Positions 59,683 to 64,000 of a stretch of DNA of 64,000 nucleotides are shown here, one piece after another; the stretch's first letter is position 1; each line of letters opens with the position of its first letter. The DNA comes from Aphelocoma coerulescens (Eukaryota; Chordata; Aves; Passeriformes; Corvidae). A program made the position numbers and the translations under genes. Under the pieces are notes generated by a model. The model worked only from the letters and a program-made list of their open reading frames with translations. It was not told where the DNA came from and ran no database searches. The stretch is taken from NCBI RefSeq assembly GCF_041296385.1, contig NC_091017.1, positions 52,016,214 to 52,080,213 of the forward strand, given 5' to 3'.

Positions 59683-62600
59683 GTAATGTTTTGTTCATCT
59701 TGTGTTATCACTTAAAATGGGGTAGGGGACCCTATCCATGTGGGAACTGGATATCCATGGCTGACATGCCTTTCATGTGGTGGGCTGTCCGTGATTAAAA
59801 CAAACAAACCAGAAAATGCAATCTTTCCTTATTTTCTTCTTTCAAAAGATGTTACTGACTGGCAGGCAAGAATATTGCTGGGGTGTGTGGGACCTCACGT
59901 AGGGCTGTTCTGGTAACAGCCTGCATGCTACAGCCAGCCCAGTATCTAGCCCACGGGATGTGGGATCTGGGTGTCTGGGATCTATTACTGGCGCTGTCAT
60001 TGATTTGCTCTGTAATTTTGTTCAAGTCTCTTCATCGGCATGTGCCTGTCACCCTAAAGCAAATGGATCACAACAATCATACTTCGGAGGAACTTAATGA
60101 GTTTTGGCTAATGCTTATGAAGCACTGGAAATTCCCAGTGGGAGGATGGTATGAAAGTGTAAAGTACTGTAATTATTCCAGCATTTCTGTGGGATCCTTT
60201 ATTACCTCAGCCAGGCAGGTGATGAAGTAAGAATGCTCCACTCTTAAACAGCAGGGAGAGGCAAGTTTTTCTGATGAATGTCAGGGATGAGGGGTCTAGC
60301 AGGTAGTAACACTTAACATCTGGCATTCTCAAAGCAATAAGCAAATGTTACTAATCAGTTTGGACCATAATTATGAAACTAACACTGGCATTCATGCATC
60401 AAGAGGAAGTGATGATGGAGTGGGAATCAACGTCTTAAGGTCTTCACTGAGCTTATTATTCCTTTGCTTGATTCCTAAGCACCTCATGTCTCTTCCCAGA
60501 TCAAACGTCCAGGATGCAGGCTTTAGGAATACAAAATATCCGACTTCCTTTGCTCTGTATTCAAGTTCTCGCTGAAACCCACACAAAATAAGGACAAAAG
60601 GCTGCCAAATACTACTTTCAGGCATCATTGTGATGCCATTGTAAATAGTGGTGAATCAGAGAACCATGTTCAATATTATTCTGCTTTATTTGCTTATTCC
60701 TTCAGAAGAGTTTCACTATGTTGCTGTGTTCTTGGCACTAGCTCTCCTACTTCACATATTTGCTGATACAGCCAAAATAAAACCTGGTAATTCAAAATTG
60801 TGAACCTTTTCCAGAAAAGGAATGTGAATATATTCCTTGACCTGGAAACATCATTAATAATTTTACTTTATTTTTAATAATTTGTAATAATTTTTATTAA
60901 TTAGAATTTTGTTATTTTTCCCCAAGTAAAATGTTGCAAGTAAGTTGTATATATCTCTGTTTGGGCAGGCAGATATATTTCTCATTCCGCAACTTTTCAA
61001 TCCGCTGTAAGCAGAATGAGCGAAACTGTCCTCAAGTCCATATCTTTCAAAAGGCATCTCTTCAGGATGAGATACAGACCGCTTTCTACCTAGACATATA
61101 GCTGACATTAGTTGGAGTTCCACTGAAATCTTGGCTTCATGTCCAGACTGTGCGGATGATCTGGATGTCAACAGCACCTATCCAGTAGCCCAGTGCAGTC
61201 CAGATGTTAGCAGAAAGGTGTGAAGATGGCACTGGCCTTTACATTTCCAGCAAAAGAAAAGCACTGTTGTTTCTATAAGGGGTGTATAATGGCAATCACC
61301 CCGTGGCCCCAGTGACAGTGTCAAGATTGTCATTCTCTCCTTGGCTCTGCGTGTGGTTTCATTCCTCTGCTACAAGCATTCCTGTAAAATTCCAAATGTA
61401 TTCTGCTGCACTGGAAAGACCAGGTAGGCGTATAATTACTTAATAAGCAGTTACTCTTAAGTATGAGATCACAGAAGCTGGGTACCTAAATTGCTTTATT
61501 AATTACATTTGCAAAGAATGCATTTTGATTACACAGTTCTGGAATTTGATCTTAAAAAAAATGCAACCGAGTAACTTGCAGCAATACAAACACAACTTGA
61601 ACAAAGATTTCTATTCAGTCCTTTGCAACAGGTGCTTTGTGTAATGGCATCTCAAAGCCTTTCTCTGTTTCTTCTTGTTGGAGGAGGAAATGAATGTACT
61701 TCTTTCTGTAGTAGTTATCATTATCCTGCCAGCTGGAGGCTGGTTTTCTTTTCCAGTTCTGTATGTTTTCTTCTTTTATTTATTTTTTTTAATCCTCAGC
61801 TGCTCTGAGCAGTCTGCAGCTAGACTTCTGGTTAGAGCTGTTGGTCAGTCTTTAGGGATAGCTGCTGTATGCTCTGCCCTGTGCTCGCTAAAGGTCTTAC
61901 CTATTGAAGAAAAGGGAGCCCCACATGTCTGTCTCACCATTGCCATGCCACTCTCCTGAGAATGGAGGTGCTCCTGTGGGGGTGAATGAGGTGGTTCCTG
62001 ACTTCAGAGGTCCTCACACCCAGTGGGAAAGCTGCTGCTGCCTTGCCCAAATTTTCACAGCTTAATGTCTGGGACCATCTGAGAACAAAACTCAGACATG
62101 CCTCATTGCTCCAGGAGATTGGACAGGACGTCACCAACTCTGTGGTGACCCCTTTCCTCACCAGGTTTAATCAGTGTACGAGCATAATAAAGCTGAGCTA
62201 GCCTCATATATATGCTCGCAATAATATGTTAGCCTCACAGTGAGCACACAGTGATATAACCCCTCCTTGCTGATAACCTCTTCTTGATAAAGGAGCTGTA
62301 AGATCCTCTGGCAAAGCTCAATGTATAATTAATCTGACTCCAGTTTTCAGAATTCCCCCATCTTAGTTCACATGTCTCTGCTTAATCTGTGTTTTGCCTG
62401 TATTTTGGTCAAAGGAGCTCTGAGAATGAACACCACAACAAGTACCTATGTATTAGCCTTCAGCAACCCTTCATGCAGAGTGTGTAGGTGCCTTCAATCT
62501 GAAGCTGCTATGTTTGTTGAGCCAGTGCTCAATTGCAATATGACTGTGAAGGTGCAAGACAAAATAATAGTTTCTGATGTGGGAGAAAAAGTACTCAAAT

Positions 62601-63779
62601 TCTTCTTAACTAGAAGCTGAATCCAGTACTGGTTTTGGAAAATTTGTTGACACCCAGGGACATTGTAAAATACGATGTATAAATCAAATGTGTTTCTGTT
62701 ATAATTACAGCAGAGAAATAGTTACAGTGGAATGTTATCTTATACCTGGAGCTGGTAGCCATTCTGCACTGTGGAGATTACTCCACGATTTATGTTTTTA
62801 TCCTGTGGTTTGATTTGTTTAAATAATGTTATATGTGCTCATTTTGGATTTAAATGATTCAGGCTTTCTTTGTTTCTCTGTTGAAAAGTTTTTGTGATAT
62901 TTTCAGTAGAGAATTGTTAAATGTCCAAACCAAAGAAAATATTAGAGGTGAATGAAGAGTACAAACACCAACAAGAAAATATTTGAGGGAAGGAGGTGTT
63001 AAGATTTTTTCATTTTTAATACTTTGTTATTTGTAAAATCCCATGCAAAGAAATATTTGTCTGTAGTCAGCACTCATGCTTGTGATATTTATCCGAAAGC
63101 AATTTCATTAACAACTTTTACAGCTACAAATAGCTTTCCAGGTCTGAAGTAGAAGTTCAGAAAGTTTAAAATAAGGAGTTTCATTCTGAGATGTGAGGGA
63201 AGGTGACAGGGACATGCTTACAGCACTGATGAATTTAAGATGTAATATCTTCTGACTAGATCTACTAGTGTAAATGACCTTGACAATCTACTTAAATGAT
63301 ACATCTCCAAGCAAAGACTGCTCCAGCTTTGCTATGCTTATTTGTATCACTGTGCTCCTAGTTTGACTTTACACCTTAAATTCTGTTCCAAGAAAGACTA
63401 TAGATATATATACTCTTTACTCAAACTGATCTACAAATACGAGTTTTAAACTAGCTAATGTTTTAGGAGGAAAGAATTTGTAGGTACAACCGAAAAAAAC
63501 CTCCATACAGTTTTACATTAAAAGAGCTGTGTTTCTGACTTTCCAAAACATTCACTGATTTAATTTTGCAGTCAAGCCATTGTAAAAGAAATTTAATTTA
63601 TGATTGCTTAAGGATGGCAAATGCTTTTCAAAGTCAAACTCAGTCTCATAGTGAATGCTGGTCTACCATCTGTTATTGCTTTGCAGCAGTCAAGACCAAG
63701 GCAGCCCCAGCAGGCACTGGCAAAACCACAGAACAGGCTTCTTTCTTGTACTGCTCTGTGTGAACCCTATTGTATTTTT

Positions 63780-63822
<43 letters not shown>

Positions 63823-63848
63823 ATATATATATATATACACATATATAT

Positions 63849-63880
<32 letters not shown>

Positions 63881-64000
63881 TAATAAATGCTTCAATGTTT
63901 GGAAAAGTACATGAAGAAAAAGAAGGTAAGTGAAACACAGATGGCACCAACCATTTAATTGCATTATGGCTCTCTATGTACAGAAAAAAAGTGGTTTATT
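59683..64000 (+). other. LNX1: LNX1 intron upstream of the PDZ1 exon (partial)
   Basis: At least 4.3 kb of intron follows the linker exon. I found no PDZ-encoding exon in it, so the four PDZ domains of LNX1 lie beyond the right edge. It contains an AT-rich patch near 60842-60905 and a compound microsatellite near the end. Frames of up to 115 residues resemble no protein I know. Confidence 0.85.
63783..63880. repeat. Compound microsatellite (AT)14(GT)6(AT)7...(GATA)8
   Basis: Direct counting gives (AT)14 at 63783-63810, (GT)6 to 63822, (AT)7 to 63836, ACAC, (AT)4 to 63848, then eight GATA units at 63849-63880. Such tracts are highly variable. The alternating purine-pyrimidine part can form cruciform or Z-like DNA. 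Tyr/Ile- and Ser/Ile-rich frames across it are artefacts of the repeat. Confidence 0.97.

Noticed and set aside
63621..63964. Frames rich in Tyr/Ile and Ser/Ile repeats
   Set aside because: Direct translation of the AT/GT/GATA microsatellite.
1..64000. Bacterial or viral systems, CRISPR arrays, operons
   Set aside because: No regularly spaced direct repeats with unique spacers, no dense coding, and clear vertebrate splice structure and CR1 repeats throughout.

Overview
This is vertebrate genomic DNA, almost certainly avian and probably songbird. It is mostly AT-rich, intron-like sequence with no bacterial gene packing. It holds CR1 LINE 3' ends in several states of decay, and one short element that fuses an isoleucine-tRNA-derived head to a CR1 tail. 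I know that architecture from the passerine SINE family TguSINE1.

The only protein-coding gene I can support is the 5' half of LNX1 (ligand of Numb-protein X 1), on the + strand. LNX1 is a RING-type E3 ubiquitin ligase and four-PDZ scaffold. Four coding exons are visible, and their splice sites and phases fit together exactly. (a) The RING exon, 26563-26948, holds the start of the long form (p80). (b) A 92-base alternative first coding exon, 30685-30776, starts the short RING-less form (p70). (c) The shared exon 57687-57928 carries the Numb-binding-type motif, here NPAF. (d) The shared exon 59527-59682 carries a basic, serine-rich segment. Exons (a) and (b) both end in phase 2 and both join to (c); (c) joins to (d) in phase 1. 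The p80 path gives 261 complete codons before the reading frame leaves exon (d). The PDZ exons are not in the window, so the gene continues past 64000.

Layout. 1-26467 is upstream or 5'-UTR intron sequence with no recognisable coding gene; it holds a CpG-richer patch at the left edge, microsatellites, short tandem duplications and old retroposons. 26468-26948 is the RING exon with a little 5' UTR. 26949-57686 is a 30.7 kb intron that contains the p70 promoter and first exon near 30.2-30.8 kb, plus several CR1 copies. 57929-59526 is a short intron. 59683-64000 is the start of the next intron and ends near a compound AT/GT/GATA microsatellite.

Functionally the locus is a two-promoter gene. The upstream start makes a Zn-RING-Zn ubiquitin ligase that can act on Numb. 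The internal start replaces the whole RING module with a short hydrophobic, signal-peptide-like N-terminus and keeps the Numb-binding motif and PDZ scaffold. I found no previously undescribed multi-gene system. The most notable points are the p70 exon with its odd N-terminus, the Tyr-to-Phe change in the Numb-binding motif, and the lineage-informative SINE.
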